Of a DNA stretch of 45,700 nucleotides, positions 1 to 9,363 are shown in pieces. The DNA comes from Clostridiales bacterium (GTDB taxonomy: Bacteria; Bacillota; Clostridia; Oscillospirales; Oscillospiraceae). The position numbers and the translations under genes were made by a program. Position 1 is the first letter of the stretch, and every line of letters begins with the position of its first letter. The stretch spans positions 1 to 45,700 of the forward strand of contig JALFVN010000021.1 of the NCBI GenBank assembly GCA_022787565.1, given 5' to 3'. The notes beneath the pieces are model-generated. The model saw only the letters and a list, made by a program, of their open reading frames with translations, ran no database searches and was not told the DNA's origin.

Positions 1-130
1 GCCCGGCGACAACGTGGACATGGACGTTGAACTGATCACCCCCATCGCCATCGAGAACGGCCTTCGCTTCGCTATCCGCGAGGGCGGCCGTACCGTCGGC
101 TCCGGTGTTGTTATCGGCATCAACGAGTAA
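1..130 (+). CDS. tuf: Elongation factor Tu, C-terminal end (partial)
   Basis: The first bases, read in frame from position 2, give 42 residues and a TAA stop at 128-130. They match the conserved last strands of EF-Tu domain 3 ([20 protein letters not shown], then [17 protein letters not shown]). EF-Tu is the GTPase that delivers aminoacyl-tRNA to the ribosome. The start and the GTPase domain lie outside the window. A strong intrinsic terminator follows directly, so this gene ends its transcription unit. Confidence 0.95.
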   Translation, partial: PGDNVDMDVELITPIAIENGLRFAIREGGRTVGSGVVIGINE

Positions 131-140
131 TTAAAACCTA

Positions 141-173
141 AAAAAAGACGCTGCTCCGGCAGCGTCTTTTTTT
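141..173 (+). terminator. Intrinsic terminator of tuf
   Basis: An 8-bp GC-rich stem (GACGCTGC / GCAGCGTC, 147-166) with a 4-nt loop is followed by seven T (167-173). It starts 16 bases after the tuf stop. Confidence 0.93.
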
Positions 174-265
174 AACTTCTGAAAAGTCAATATCCTATGC
201 TCAGAATGTCACGGACAGGCACACAGGGCTGCCCTACAGCTTCCCGGCCGACTCCATTTGATTTT

Positions 266-292
266 GTAGGGGCGCCCTGTGTGGCGGCCCGC
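266..292 (+). repeat. Palindromic repeat family B, copy 1 (divergent)
   Basis: A GTAGGGGCG...CGGCCCGC inverted repeat in the tuf-dcyD gap. It has the same architecture as the copies at 23741-23765, 23788-23813, 30363-30388 and 30534-30558: GTAGGGGCG at one end and CGCCCGC at the other around a short variable core. This copy has a different core, so membership is likely but not certain. Confidence 0.55.
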
Positions 293-381
293 AAAAAAAG
301 CTTGCTTCGAATTTCTTCAGGCTTGTGCTTTCCGGGATAATCGTGTATAATCCCATCGATTCTTTCTAAAAGGAGAGACCC

Positions 382-1341
382 ATGAAAAGTCTGAATGATT
401 TTGCGAGAGTCCCACTCGCTATACTGCCCACACCCATACAGAAACTGGAGAATATCAGCCGGATTCTGGGTACCAATGTGTGGATCAAGCGGGACGATAT
501 GACCGGCATCGGCCTTGGGGGCAACAAGGTCAGGAAGCTGGAGTTTTTGCTGGCAGAGGCCAAAGCGCAGGGCGCGGAAGTGGTGTTTACCACCGGGGGC
601 GCGCAGTCCAACCACGCCATGCTCACCGCCGCCTGCGCCAAAAAGCTGGGCATGACGCCTATCCTTATTCTGAAAAAGCGGGGCGTCACCGATCGCAAGG
701 GCAATCAGCTTCTGGAATATCTGATGGATACCGACGTGCGTTTTATGGATACCGACAGCTACGATGACATCTACGCCGAGATGGACCGGGTGGGCAAAGA
801 GCTGGGCCGGCCCTATTACAAGATCCCCTGCGGCGGCTCCAACGCCCTGGGCGCGCTGGGCTATGTGGCCTGCGTCAAGGAAATTGCGGACAGTGGACTG
901 CATTTTGACTATCTGATCTGTGCCGAGGGCAGCGGAGGTACCCACGCCGGTGTGGCCCTGGGGGCAAAGCTCTTCATGCCCCAAACCCGCACTGTGGGCG
1001 TGATGGTGGATTCCGACCCCTTTGATGTGATCACCCCGGAGATCATGCGGGGCACGGCAAAGCTGCTGGAGGCCGATGTGGAGATCGGCCCCGGGGACGT
1101 GCATCTGCTGAACATGTGCGGGCCCGGGTATGCCATTCCCTCAAAGGAGGGCAACGCCGCTATCCGCATGATGGCGGCAAACGAGGGCCTGTTCCTGGAC
1201 CCCGTATATACCGGCAAAGCCTTCGCTGGGCTGGTAAAGCTTGCCCGCGAGGGCGCTTTCCGTCCGGAGGACAACGTGCTCTTCCTCTATTCCGGGGGTG
1301 CCGGCGGTCTTTTCGCCGTTGACGTTGATCTGGACGAATAA
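382..1341 (+). CDS. D-cysteine desulfhydrase / ACC deaminase family PLP enzyme
   Basis: 319 residues, the usual length for the family. Fold-type II PLP enzymes of this group include D-cysteine desulfhydrase (D-cysteine to pyruvate, ammonia and sulfide) and 1-aminocyclopropane-1-carboxylate deaminase. Visible marks are GIGLGGNKVRKLE, where Lys49 is the expected Schiff-base lysine, TTGGAQSNHAMLTAA for substrate/PLP contact, the phosphate-binding GSGGTHAG loop, and FLYSGGAGGLFA near the C-terminus. The start is supported by AGGAGAG 5 bases upstream of ATG. It is a single-gene unit between the tuf terminator and its own terminator. The substrate cannot be fixed from sequence; the desulfhydrase reading is preferred because of the ending and the organism type. 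Confidence 0.85.
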   Translation: MKSLNDFARVPLAILPTPIQKLENISRILGTNVWIKRDDMTGIGLGGNKVRKLEFLLAEAKAQGAEVVFTTGGAQSNHAMLTAACAKKLGMTPILILKKRGVTDRKGNQLLEYLMDTDVRFMDTDSYDDIYAEMDRVGKELGRPYYKIPCGGSNALGALGYVACVKEIADSGLHFDYLICAEGSGGTHAGVALGAKLFMPQTRTVGVMVDSDPFDVITPEIMRGTAKLLEADVEIGPGDVHLLNMCGPGYAIPSKEGNAAIRMMAANEGLFLDPVYTGKAFAGLVKLAREGAFRPEDNVLFLYSGGAGGLFAVDVDLDE

Positions 1342-1345
1342 TGAA

Positions 1346-1382
1346 AAAATTGCTCCCTTCTGAAATGAGGGGAGCAATTTTT
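1346..1382. terminator. Bidirectional intrinsic terminator
   Basis: The stem AAATTGCTCCC / GGGGAGCAATTT has T-runs on both strands (AAAAAA on the left, TTTTT on the right). It lies between the convergent dcyD-like gene and the minus-strand operon ending at 1383, and probably serves both. Confidence 0.88.
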
Positions 1383-2573
1383 CTATTTCTGATGGGGATG
1401 AAATACCGGGGCTTGCTCCTCCGGCGGGGCAGAGGGGTTGCCGGGATCAAGGCCACGTCGCTGAAGCCTGTGCTTGGTGTTGTCCCGGACAAGGCTGTAG
1501 ATCACCGCCACAAGGGGAATGAAGAAGATCATGCCCAGGATGCCGAAAAGCTTTCCGCCCAGAAGGGCAGCGGCCAGGGTCCACAGGGGCGGCAGACCGA
1601 CGGAACTGCCCACTACCCGGGGGTAGATGAACTGGTTTTCAATAAACTGCACGCCCTGGTAGACCAGAATGCACAAAATCAGCTTGGAGGGCTGGCCGAT
1701 AAGGGTGAGCAGCGCGCCCACAAAGCAGGCGGCAAAAGCGCCGATATAGGGCACAAAGGCCAAAATCCCCGTGAGCATGGCAACAACGCCTGCATAGGGC
1801 AGACGGAAAAGACTGAAGGCGATAAACATCAGCAGACCCAGAATCACCGCCTCCATACACTGTCCGGAGAGAAAGCGGGTGTAGGTGCTCTGGATCAGGG
1901 AACAGACCTGGCAGAAACGGTCGGCGTGGGCGCGGTTCAGATGGGCGTAGATCAGCATTTTGCTCTGCCGTTTCAGGTCATCCTTATCCAGCAGCACATA
2001 GGAGCCGATAATGATGGTGAAGACCGCCGTGGTCACACCGGAGATGGTGGTGGTTGCCACATTCACCGCCGAGCCAAGAACGGAACCGGCGCCGCTGAGA
2101 GCGCTCTGGAGAAGCTTGCCGAAATCCAGACCGGCCAGTGTCTGGTCCACGGCGCTGTTGATGGCGTCGGTGTCTACATGCCAGGTGCTCAGCACAGCCA
2201 TCCACTCCGGCCACTTCTCCTTTACGGTGACGCCGATGCTCTTGGCGGAATTGATGATCTCCGGCACAGCCACCAGCCCCACCAGCGCAATCACCAGCAC
2301 AAGACACAGATAGGTGAGAATCAGACTCACTGCATTCAGTGCCCCGTTCCCCGGCTTCTTTTTCGCTTTGGCAAACAGACGCTCGATCCCCCGGCGTATG
2401 CCGTTCATGGGAACGCTGAGCACAAAAGCCAGCACAAGCCCGGCCAGAACAGGCAGCAGCAGCCCGCCCAGCCAGACGAGGAAGTCCTTGATGATGTTGA
2501 GATTGGTGGCTGCGGCGAACATAGCAACGCCGCAGGCAATCAGCAACAGGTTTTGTCGGTTTTTTTTGTCCAT
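1383..2573 (-). CDS. AI-2E family transporter (UPF0118/PerM-like membrane protein)
   Basis: 396 residues. Hydrophobic hairpins near residues 8-25 and 33-55 are followed by a basic stretch and a soluble region. A C-terminal block of long hydrophobic segments follows, including FVPYIGAFAACFVGALLTL and the family signature ENQFIYPRVVGSSVGLPPLW. Family members export small molecules (autoinducer-2 in TqsA) or act as ion antiporters; the substrate here is unknown. The ATG has AGGAG 6 bases upstream and sits 34 nt inside the end of the PAP2 gene, implying translational coupling. It is the last gene of a lipid-envelope operon. Confidence 0.88.
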   Translation of the reverse strand: MDKKNRQNLLLIACGVAMFAAATNLNIIKDFLVWLGGLLLPVLAGLVLAFVLSVPMNGIRRGIERLFAKAKKKPGNGALNAVSLILTYLCLVLVIALVGLVAVPEIINSAKSIGVTVKEKWPEWMAVLSTWHVDTDAINSAVDQTLAGLDFGKLLQSALSGAGSVLGSAVNVATTTISGVTTAVFTIIIGSYVLLDKDDLKRQSKMLIYAHLNRAHADRFCQVCSLIQSTYTRFLSGQCMEAVILGLLMFIAFSLFRLPYAGVVAMLTGILAFVPYIGAFAACFVGALLTLIGQPSKLILCILVYQGVQFIENQFIYPRVVGSSVGLPPLWTLAAALLGGKLFGILGMIFFIPLVAVIYSLVRDNTKHRLQRRGLDPGNPSAPPEEQAPVFHPHQK

Positions 2574-3247
2574 TTTTTCTCCTGCCGGGAACTGATCCGG
2601 GTTTTAAAACAGATAGGATAGGCGATGGCGCACAGAGGCAGCGCCGCGATAATATCCAGCACGGAGTGCTGCTTGACGAACACCGTGGATACGCAGATCA
2701 GCGCCGCTGTCAGGGTGAAGGCCCGCTTCCAGCCTTTGCTGCGGAAAGCAGGGGTGTTCCAGGCGGCAAACATCACCGCAAGGGAGCCGATCACATGAAT
2801 GGAGGGGCAGACATTGGTGTCCGTATCAAAGCGATAGAACCAGGCCATGAAGCGGGTCAGCATGTTGTCCCGTTCAAAGCTGCCGGGCCGCAGATGCTGA
2901 CAGTTGGGGAAAAGCAGGTAGGTCAGCAGTGCCGCGGTATATGTAACCATGATGAACTTCATCATGCGGGAGAAACATTCCGTGTCGCAGAAAAAGGTGT
3001 AGACCAGCATCCCGATGAGAAACACGAACCAGAACAGATAGGGGAGCAGAAACAGCTCGTTGAAGGGGATCAGATCGTCCAGGGCACAGTGCATACTGTA
3101 ATAGGTCCCGGGCTGATAAAAGCGTTCCACAAACAGAAACAGCAGCCCGTAGACCGGCCAGTACAGCAGCAGCTTCACATGCTTGAACTCCGGCGAATTC
3201 AGCTTGGAAAGACGGAATTCCCGGTAATCTGTCACAGGTTTTTTCAT
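2540..3247 (-). CDS. PAP2-superfamily membrane phosphatase / lipid phosphotransferase-like
   Basis: About 235 residues with several membrane segments. The PAP2 (phosphatidic acid phosphatase type 2) signatures are CPSIHVIGSLAV (SxH motif) and KQHSVLDIIAALPL (the final H and D of motif 3). The family dephosphorylates lipid phosphates at the membrane; some members transfer head groups. I chose the ATG at 3247 because it overlaps the glycosyltransferase stop as ATGA and has AAGGG 8 bases upstream. A GTG three codons earlier is also open. In this operon it may supply diacylglycerol to the neighbouring glycosyltransferase (inference). Confidence 0.85.
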   Translation of the reverse strand: MKKPVTDYREFRLSKLNSPEFKHVKLLLYWPVYGLLFLFVERFYQPGTYYSMHCALDDLIPFNELFLLPYLFWFVFLIGMLVYTFFCDTECFSRMMKFIMVTYTAALLTYLLFPNCQHLRPGSFERDNMLTRFMAWFYRFDTDTNVCPSIHVIGSLAVMFAAWNTPAFRSKGWKRAFTLTAALICVSTVFVKQHSVLDIIAALPLCAIAYPICFKTRISSRQEKKWTKKTDKTCC

Positions 3248-4374
3248 GTTTCCCACCCTTCTCTTTCCATCAATACCCTGAGAGAGGCATAGATCAGCTC
3301 AGCGGAATTTTTCCGGGGCAGCTTTTTGCCGGCTTCGCCCATGGCCGCCAGACGCTCAGGGGCGGACAGAAGACAGATGCACAGCTCTGCCAGCGCTTCC
3401 GGATCGGAGGCCGTGTCTGCCAGACCGGACCTGATAAAATAGCGGAGATTATATTCCTCGCAGCCGGAGACGGCGTTGACCAGCACCATGGGCAGACCCT
3501 TGGCCGCCGCTTCGCTGGTGCTGAGGCCGCCGGGCTTGGTCAGATACAGGTCGGCACTGTCCATAAGAAGGGATATATTGTTAGCATATTCTATCACATG
3601 GATGTTATTCCGTCCATGAAAATTTTTGTTCATCCAGCGAAAGAGCTTCTTGTTAGTACCGCATACGATGGTCATCATCTGACCCTCTCCCAGCCGATCG
3701 GCCAACAGTGAGGCCAGCTCCTTCATGGGGCCGCAGCCCATGCTGCCGCACATCAGCAGCAGATGGCTGCCATCGGGAGCATAGCCCAACTGCTGCCGGG
3801 CCTGCTTTTTGTCTGTTCTCTCGTAAAAACAGGCACGGACCGGCATCCCGCTGTCGATCACCTGTTCGGGGCGGACCTGGAGCTGACGATCCACCACGCT
3901 ACGGTCGGGGACAAAGAACAGATCGGTGCCGATGCTCTCGGTGCCCGGGCTGCAGGTGTAATCCGTGGCGATAAAGCAGCTTTTGATCTTCAGAGAGGGG
4001 TATTTCTCCCGCAGCTCCGTGACCATAATGGCGGAAAACACATGGGGGCAGATCACGGTGTCGATGTGGTTCTGGATGATGTATTTGCACAGGGCCTCCG
4101 TCCCCTCGCCGATAAAGCGGTAGGGCAGAGTGCCGTCATCCAGCCTGCCCGGGTGTTTTTCGGAAAATCGGTAGCCTAATTTGAAAAGCCAGGGCATGTA
4201 CCGGTACATGCGCACATGCCAGCGGGAAATGAAACGGGAGGCGCCTTTGGAGATAAAACAAAGGGCGTCCTCAATGCGGCAGCTGTCGCCGTGCCGCTCA
4301 AAGCACTCCTTTATGGCCCGGGCGCAGGAATTGTGCCCCTCGCCGGTGTTGCAGCTCAAAATCAGCGCGTTCAT
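3244..4374 (-). CDS. MGDG-synthase-type glycosyltransferase (GT28 family)
   Basis: 376 residues, typical of processive diacylglycerol glucosyltransferases and plant MGDG synthases, which are MurG-like GT-B enzymes. The N-terminal nucleotide-loop motif MNALILSCNTGEGHNSCARA is clear, as is a C-terminal donor-sugar site (DLYLTKPGGLSTSEAAAKGLP, then a GCEEYN motif). The likely reaction is transfer of a hexose from a UDP-sugar to diacylglycerol at the inner membrane face, giving glycolipids or a lipoteichoic-acid anchor. It overlaps its neighbours on both sides by 4 nt, so it is tightly coupled to the CrtO-like and PAP2 genes. Confidence 0.87.
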   Translation of the reverse strand: MNALILSCNTGEGHNSCARAIKECFERHGDSCRIEDALCFISKGASRFISRWHVRMYRYMPWLFKLGYRFSEKHPGRLDDGTLPYRFIGEGTEALCKYIIQNHIDTVICPHVFSAIMVTELREKYPSLKIKSCFIATDYTCSPGTESIGTDLFFVPDRSVVDRQLQVRPEQVIDSGMPVRACFYERTDKKQARQQLGYAPDGSHLLLMCGSMGCGPMKELASLLADRLGEGQMMTIVCGTNKKLFRWMNKNFHGRNNIHVIEYANNISLLMDSADLYLTKPGGLSTSEAAAKGLPMVLVNAVSGCEEYNLRYFIRSGLADTASDPEALAELCICLLSAPERLAAMGEAGKKLPRKNSAELIYASLRVLMEREGWET

Positions 4375-4847
4375 TTTTCTTTCTCCTTTCCGGCACAGCG
4401 GCGCAGCAGCCGCAGGAATCTGGGCCGGTTATATCTCTGAATGATGATAAAGGGCAGGTTGCCCAAAAGGCAGTAGATCAGCCAGACCACCAGGCCGCCG
4501 GCGCCCGGCCAGAGCCGGAACACCGCAATGCCGGTGAAACAGAGCAGAAAATGGGTCAGCTCGGCGATGCAGGTCTCGTTGATCATCTGCCGCAGCGTGT
4601 CCTCGTCAGGGCGTCCCTCCAGCTTTTTGGGGGGCATCAGCTTTTTGCAGACCCTGCTCATGTCCGGCACCCGGCTCTGCCAGACGGAGACACGGAGCTT
4701 TTTATAAAGCTGTCCGTCCTGCTCAAAGCCGAAGCTCCGGAAAGGAAAACCGTCAAAATCAAAGCAGTGTCCTGCCAGCAGCCGCCCGATAAAAAACGCC
4801 AGGATCCCGGTGGCTGCCAGATAACAGGCACATAGGAATAATTTCAT
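4371..4847 (-). CDS. CrtO-like glycosyl-4,4'-diaponeurosporenoate acyltransferase family protein
   Basis: 158 residues. There is an N-terminal membrane segment (about residues 4-22), a soluble middle with the pattern YKKLRVSVWQSRVPDMSR, the sequence INETCIAELTHF, and two further membrane segments. The ending, IIIQRYNRPRFLRLLRR, matches my memory of the CrtO family. In Staphylococcus that family acylates a glycosylated carotenoid in staphyloxanthin synthesis. No other carotenoid genes are in the window, so a role as an acyltransferase on another glycolipid made by the adjacent glycosyltransferase is more likely (inference). First gene of the operon. Confidence 0.7.
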   Translation of the reverse strand: MKLFLCACYLAATGILAFFIGRLLAGHCFDFDGFPFRSFGFEQDGQLYKKLRVSVWQSRVPDMSRVCKKLMPPKKLEGRPDEDTLRQMINETCIAELTHFLLCFTGIAVFRLWPGAGGLVVWLIYCLLGNLPFIIIQRYNRPRFLRLLRRCAGKEKEK

Positions 4848-5114
4848 TTAACCCCCTGCTTTCTGTATCTTACGCGGATATTCTACCGGCAGTAGTGCAA
4901 CCGAAGTTCAACTGTAAATCAACATTTGTTGAACTTTTCTTAATAGAATTATTATATGTGCTTTTCCGCTGTTTTTTTCATGGCCGGATCAGATAAAGGA
5001 AAAGAGACAGCCCGCAATTTCCGCAGCCGCGCCGCTTTGCGGGTTGTCGCGAAGCAGGCACGCAAACGGCAATTGCGGCAAGGCGAGAGCGAAGGATTCC
5101 GTGAAAAAAACCAG
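4848..5114. other. Intergenic region with an inverted repeat and repeat family D
   Basis: This is the first part of the 468-base gap between the lipid operon and groEL. AAGTTCAAC (4904-4912) and GTTGAACTT (4928-4936) form a 9-bp inverted repeat upstream of the minus-strand operon, a possible operator. From about 5024 to 5090 comes a copy of repeat family D (see 22298-22372). The segment 5115-5206 is repeat A copy 1. No convincing gene is present; the short ORFs here are built from repeats. Confidence 0.6.
5024..5090 (+). repeat. Dispersed repeat family D, copy 1
   Basis: GTCGCGAAGCAGGCACGC, then GGCAATTGCGGCAAGGCG, preceded by CCGCGCCG. The same string order occurs in reverse complement at 22298-22372 with small differences (GTCGCAAAGCAGGCCCG, then GGCAATTGCGGCAAGGCG). 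Shared non-coding sequence in two unrelated intergenic gaps marks a dispersed element. Confidence 0.7.
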
Positions 5115-5206
5115 TGTCATCCTGAGCGGAGCGAAGGATCCCGTCCGGTTACGCTGGGTCCTTCTATCCACGGGATTCTTCACCGCTTGCGCGGTTCAGA
5201 ATGACA
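5115..5206 (+). repeat. Palindromic repeat family A, copy 1
   Basis: An imperfect inverted repeat of about 90 bases. One arm reads TGTCATCCTGAGCGGAGCGA then AGGATCCCGT. The other reads ACGGGATTCTTCACCGC then GCGGTTCAGAATGACA. The arms are related to each other as reverse complements. Other copies are at 13469, 14139, 23591, 23923 and 26799. Confidence 0.9.
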
Positions 5207-5247
5207 AATGTTTAGAAAAAGGCGGCCACAATTTTTAGAAAACGGAA

Positions 5248-5285
5248 AGCCCGCCTCCGGCTGGGCCGGAAGCGGGCTGAGATAC
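5248..5285 (-). terminator. Intrinsic-type terminator downstream of groEL
   Basis: A 14-bp stem (AGCCCGCCTCCGGC / GCCGGAAGCGGGCT, 5248-5278) with a 3-nt loop lies 37 bases after the groEL stop. On the minus strand it is followed by TTTCCGTTTT, a modest U-tract. Confidence 0.75.
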
Positions 5286-5315
5286 AATCAAAAATTTTTG
5301 CTTTTCTGGTACGGC

Positions 5316-6962
<1,647 letters not shown>

Positions 6963-6969
6963 TTACTGC

Positions 6970-7254
6970 TTACTCGATTACTGCCAGAATATCGGACTGA
7001 CGGACGATGGTGTATTCCACGTCTTCCAGCTTTACCTTGCTGCCGCTGTATTTGCCCACCAGCACGCTCTGTCCGGCTTTGACGATCATTTCAACCTCGT
7101 TGCCGTCCACAATGCCGCCGGGGCCAACCTCTACCACCTGGTAGATCTCGGGCTTCTCCTGGGCGGATGCGGCCAGAAAGATACCGGAGGAGGTGCGCTC
7201 CTCTGCTTCGTTCTGCTTCAGTACTACTCTGTCAGCCAAGGGTCTGAGTTTCAT
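6970..7254 (-). CDS. groES: Co-chaperonin GroES (Hsp10)
   Basis: 94 residues starting MKLRPLADRVVLKQ, the classic GroES opening. The mobile loop EERTSSGIFLAASAQEKP follows, then the roof and C-terminal strands (VEYTIVRQSDILAVIE). I chose the ATG at 7254 because GGAGG lies 8 bases upstream. A TTG five codons further upstream is open in frame but overlaps that ribosome binding site, so it is unlikely to be used. A 28-base gap separates it from groEL. Confidence 0.98.
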   Translation of the reverse strand: MKLRPLADRVVLKQNEAEERTSSGIFLAASAQEKPEIYQVVEVGPGGIVDGNEVEMIVKAGQSVLVGKYSGSKVKLEDVEYTIVRQSDILAVIE

Positions 7255-7295
7255 TCTATATACCTCCAAATAATTTTATACAAAATTCAGCATCG

Positions 7296-7322
7296 TTAGC
7301 ACTCAAAACACCTGAGTGCTAA
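7296..7322 (-). promoter_or_regulatory. CIRCE operator (HrcA binding site)
   Basis: Perfect TTAGCACTC-N9-GAGTGCTAA, the HrcA repressor site of heat-shock operons. The palindrome extends outward through AGCATCG / CGATGCT (7289-7329), which would also form a 5'-UTR hairpin. It lies between the groES promoter and start. Confidence 0.98.
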
Positions 7323-7330
7323 CGATGCTA

Positions 7331-7358
7331 ATAATACCACAGATTTAACTTTTTGCAA
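7331..7358 (-). promoter_or_regulatory. Sigma-A type promoter of groESL
   Basis: On the minus strand TTGCAA (7353-7358), a 16-base spacer and TATTAT (7331-7336) lie just upstream of CIRCE, so repressor binding would cover the transcription start. Confidence 0.8.
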
Positions 7359-7447
7359 GCCCCTAAAATGAAAATTCGTCGGAAATTTTATTAATTTTTT
7401 GTAACGGATTTTGAAGAGCGCCCAAAAAGGGCCTTTGTCGGGAAAAA

Positions 7448-8182
7448 TCAGCCTTCGGGGATCAGGGTAAAGGTGTGCAGCATGGACAGCAGGCGCACGC
7501 CGTGTCCCTCGGCGGCCTCAAAGAAATACTGTATGGTCGCCTGAAATACGCCCTGCTGACCGTCGGGGATCAAAAATACCTGCTTGCAGGCCGAGTCCCA
7601 TTCCCAGCCGCTCCGGGCAAAGAAACTCAGGCTGTCCGGCATGGACCAGGCTTCCGTCTCTGAGACCTCCCAGTCGAAGGGAATCTCCGCTTTTGCCGCC
7701 TCTGCCGCCTCCTGCACTGTGATATCCGGCAGATGGACGATGTCCATGCCGCAGGTGGGCAGATCCGGGGAAAAATTCACGGGCCGGATAATGGTCACGC
7801 CGTTTTCTTCGGTCATGGTGTAGCTTTCGCTGTCGATGTAGATGGCAAAGCCCGGTACAGCGTCAGCCCCGGTCTCTCCCGCCTCCGGCTCCTGTCCCAC
7901 GGCGGAATACTGGCCCTCAACCGGCGCACCCTCTACCATGATGGTGATCTCCTTCGGCGGGAACAGGGTCTGAATCAGGGAGCGGACCTTTTCCGCCACA
8001 TATTCCGCCGCTGCGGCGCCGGGGGCAGTCTGAAAAAACAGAGCGCCCAGAAGGACAATGGCCAGCGCGGCGGCAAGACCCCGGAAAGCGTGGTGTTTCT
8101 CCCGCCCTGCCTTGGGGGCAGCTTCCAGAATATATTCGTCCTTTACCTGCCCAAGAGCGTTGATGATCCGATCTTCCTTCAT
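7448..8182 (-). CDS. Predicted membrane-anchored anti-sigma factor
   Basis: 244 residues: a short cytoplasmic N-terminus (MKEDRIINALGQVKDEYI), one membrane segment (about 31-50, rich in Ala/Leu), then an extracytoplasmic domain of about 190 residues with no motif I recognise. Its start overlaps the ECF sigma factor stop by 4 nt (ATGA). That arrangement and topology are typical of an anti-sigma that holds the sigma factor at the membrane. The signal it senses is unknown. Confidence 0.7.
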   Translation of the reverse strand: MKEDRIINALGQVKDEYILEAAPKAGREKHHAFRGLAAALAIVLLGALFFQTAPGAAAAEYVAEKVRSLIQTLFPPKEITIMVEGAPVEGQYSAVGQEPEAGETGADAVPGFAIYIDSESYTMTEENGVTIIRPVNFSPDLPTCGMDIVHLPDITVQEAAEAAKAEIPFDWEVSETEAWSMPDSLSFFARSGWEWDSACKQVFLIPDGQQGVFQATIQYFFEAAEGHGVRLLSMLHTFTLIPEG

Positions 8183-8739
8183 ACAGACATTCCCTCCTTA
8201 TCCATCAGCTCTCTCAGCTTGTTTCTTGATCGCAGCAGCGACATTTTTACCTTGCTCTCCGTCATGCCGTAGTCCCGGGCAATCTCGCTTACGGAACTGA
8301 AATACCAGTAGCGGCGCATGAAGCATTTGCGGTTTTCCGGCGTCAAGGAGGACAGAAAACGGTTGAGAAGCTCTGTCAAGGCCAGCTGCTCAATGATCGT
8401 TTCGGTGCTGTCCGCCCCCGGCAGACAGTCGGAAAGCTCCTCAAAGACCTGGTCTGTCCGGCCGCCGCCCCGCTTTTCTGCCCTGACACTACGGTATCTG
8501 TCCAGCGACAGGTTGCGGGTGATTTTTCCCAGAAAAGCAGACAGCTTCCGGGGCCGCCGCGGCGGGATGGCGTTCCAGGTATTCAGCCAGGTGTCGTTGA
8601 CGCACTCCTCGCTGTCCTCGTCATTATGTAGAATGTTGTAGGCTATGGTCCGGCAGTAGCCGCCGTATTTTTTGTCCGTCTGGGTAATAGCGTCCTCAGA
8701 CCGGGCAAAGTAAAGCCTGATGATCTTTTCGTCGTCCAC
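8179..8739 (-). CDS. ECF-type RNA polymerase sigma factor (sigma-70 family)
   Basis: 186 residues. Region 2 is visible in YCRTIAYNILHNDEDSEECVNDTWLNTWNAIPP with downstream LGKITRNLSLDRYR. Region 4, the -35-binding helix-turn-helix, is in RYWYFSSVSEIARDYGMTESKVKMSLLRSRNKLR. It redirects RNA polymerase to a dedicated promoter set. The start is GTG, supported by GAGGAG 6 bases upstream. Coupled to the anti-sigma gene downstream; target genes are not evident nearby. Confidence 0.9.
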   Translation of the reverse strand: MDDEKIIRLYFARSEDAITQTDKKYGGYCRTIAYNILHNDEDSEECVNDTWLNTWNAIPPRRPRKLSAFLGKITRNLSLDRYRSVRAEKRGGGRTDQVFEELSDCLPGADSTETIIEQLALTELLNRFLSSLTPENRKCFMRRYWYFSSVSEIARDYGMTESKVKMSLLRSRNKLRELMDKEGMSV

Positions 8740-8898
8740 GATGTTCTCCTCTCTTTTTCCCGATAAGGCCTTTCACTACTATACACGAAAAAGAAAGAGC
8801 CTGCGTCACAGAAAAACAAAAAATCACGGAGTTTTCACTCCTGGACAGAAAAGCTGGAATTCTATATTATGTTGCAGTAAACTGAGAAAAAAGGATAA

Positions 8899-8955
8899 GC
8901 CTTCCCCTTGAGGGGAAGGTGGCGCGGCGCAAGCCGCGACGAATGAGGTGCAGCG
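8899..8955 (+). repeat. Inverted repeat C, left copy (flanks DUF559 gene)
   Basis: Begins GCCTTCCCCTTGAGGGGAAG, itself a hairpin, and runs through GTGGCGCGG to AATGAGGTG. The reverse complement pairs with 9307-9357 (CACCTCATCCGCCTCGC, then CACCTTCCCCTCAAGGGGA). The arms differ in the middle but share both ends. Confidence 0.88.
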
Positions 8956-9363
8956 ATGAATCAAGGAAGCAACCCAAAATTGACAGCCAAAGCGCAACAA
9001 CTGCGCAAAAATATGACCCCCGAGGAACGGCATCTCTGGTATGATTTTCTGAAGGGCTTGCCCATCACTTTTAACCGGCAAAAGGTGATCAACCAGTATA
9101 TTGTGGATTTCTATTGCGCCAAGGCAAAATTGGTGATCGAGCTGGACGGATCGCAGCACTTTGAAGACGCAGGCGCAAAGGCTGACAAAGAGAGAGACGC
9201 TTATCTCAGGAGCCAGGGATTGAGGGTATTGCGATATCCCAATTCAGAGATATGGAGAAATTTCGAAGGGGTATGCGAAGATATTCTGTTTCATATTTCC
9301 GGCGTACTCACCTCATCCGCCTCGCTTTGCTCGGCACCTTCCCCTCAAGGGGAAGGCTATTAA
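8956..9363 (+). CDS. DUF559 (Vsr-like endonuclease fold) protein
   Basis: 135 residues. The fold is recognisable from KNMTPEERHLWYDFLKGLPITF, the PD-(D/E)XK-like core IVDFYCAKAKLVIELDGSQH (D and E in strand context) and the Arg/Asn-rich stretch DAYLRSQGLRVLRYPNSEIW. DUF559 proteins resemble very-short-patch-repair nucleases; their role is unproven. The last 18 or so residues (from VLTSSASLC) are encoded by the right inverted repeat, and the stop arises just outside it. ATG sits immediately after the left repeat. No neighbour shares its direction, which supports its being cargo of a repeat-bounded unit. Confidence 0.85.
   Translation: MNQGSNPKLTAKAQQLRKNMTPEERHLWYDFLKGLPITFNRQKVINQYIVDFYCAKAKLVIELDGSQHFEDAGAKADKERDAYLRSQGLRVLRYPNSEIWRNFEGVCEDILFHISGVLTSSASLCSAPSPQGEGY
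9307..9357 (-). repeat. Inverted repeat C, right copy
   Basis: Reverse-complement partner of 8899-8955, ending TTCCCCTCAAGGGGAAGGC. It overlaps the 3' end of the DUF559 gene and supplies its C-terminal codons. Confidence 0.88.

Noticed and set aside
9307-9357. Right inverted repeat as terminator of the DUF559 gene
   Set aside because: It is part of the coding sequence, and the following hairpin belongs to the convergent peptidase gene by its U-tract direction.
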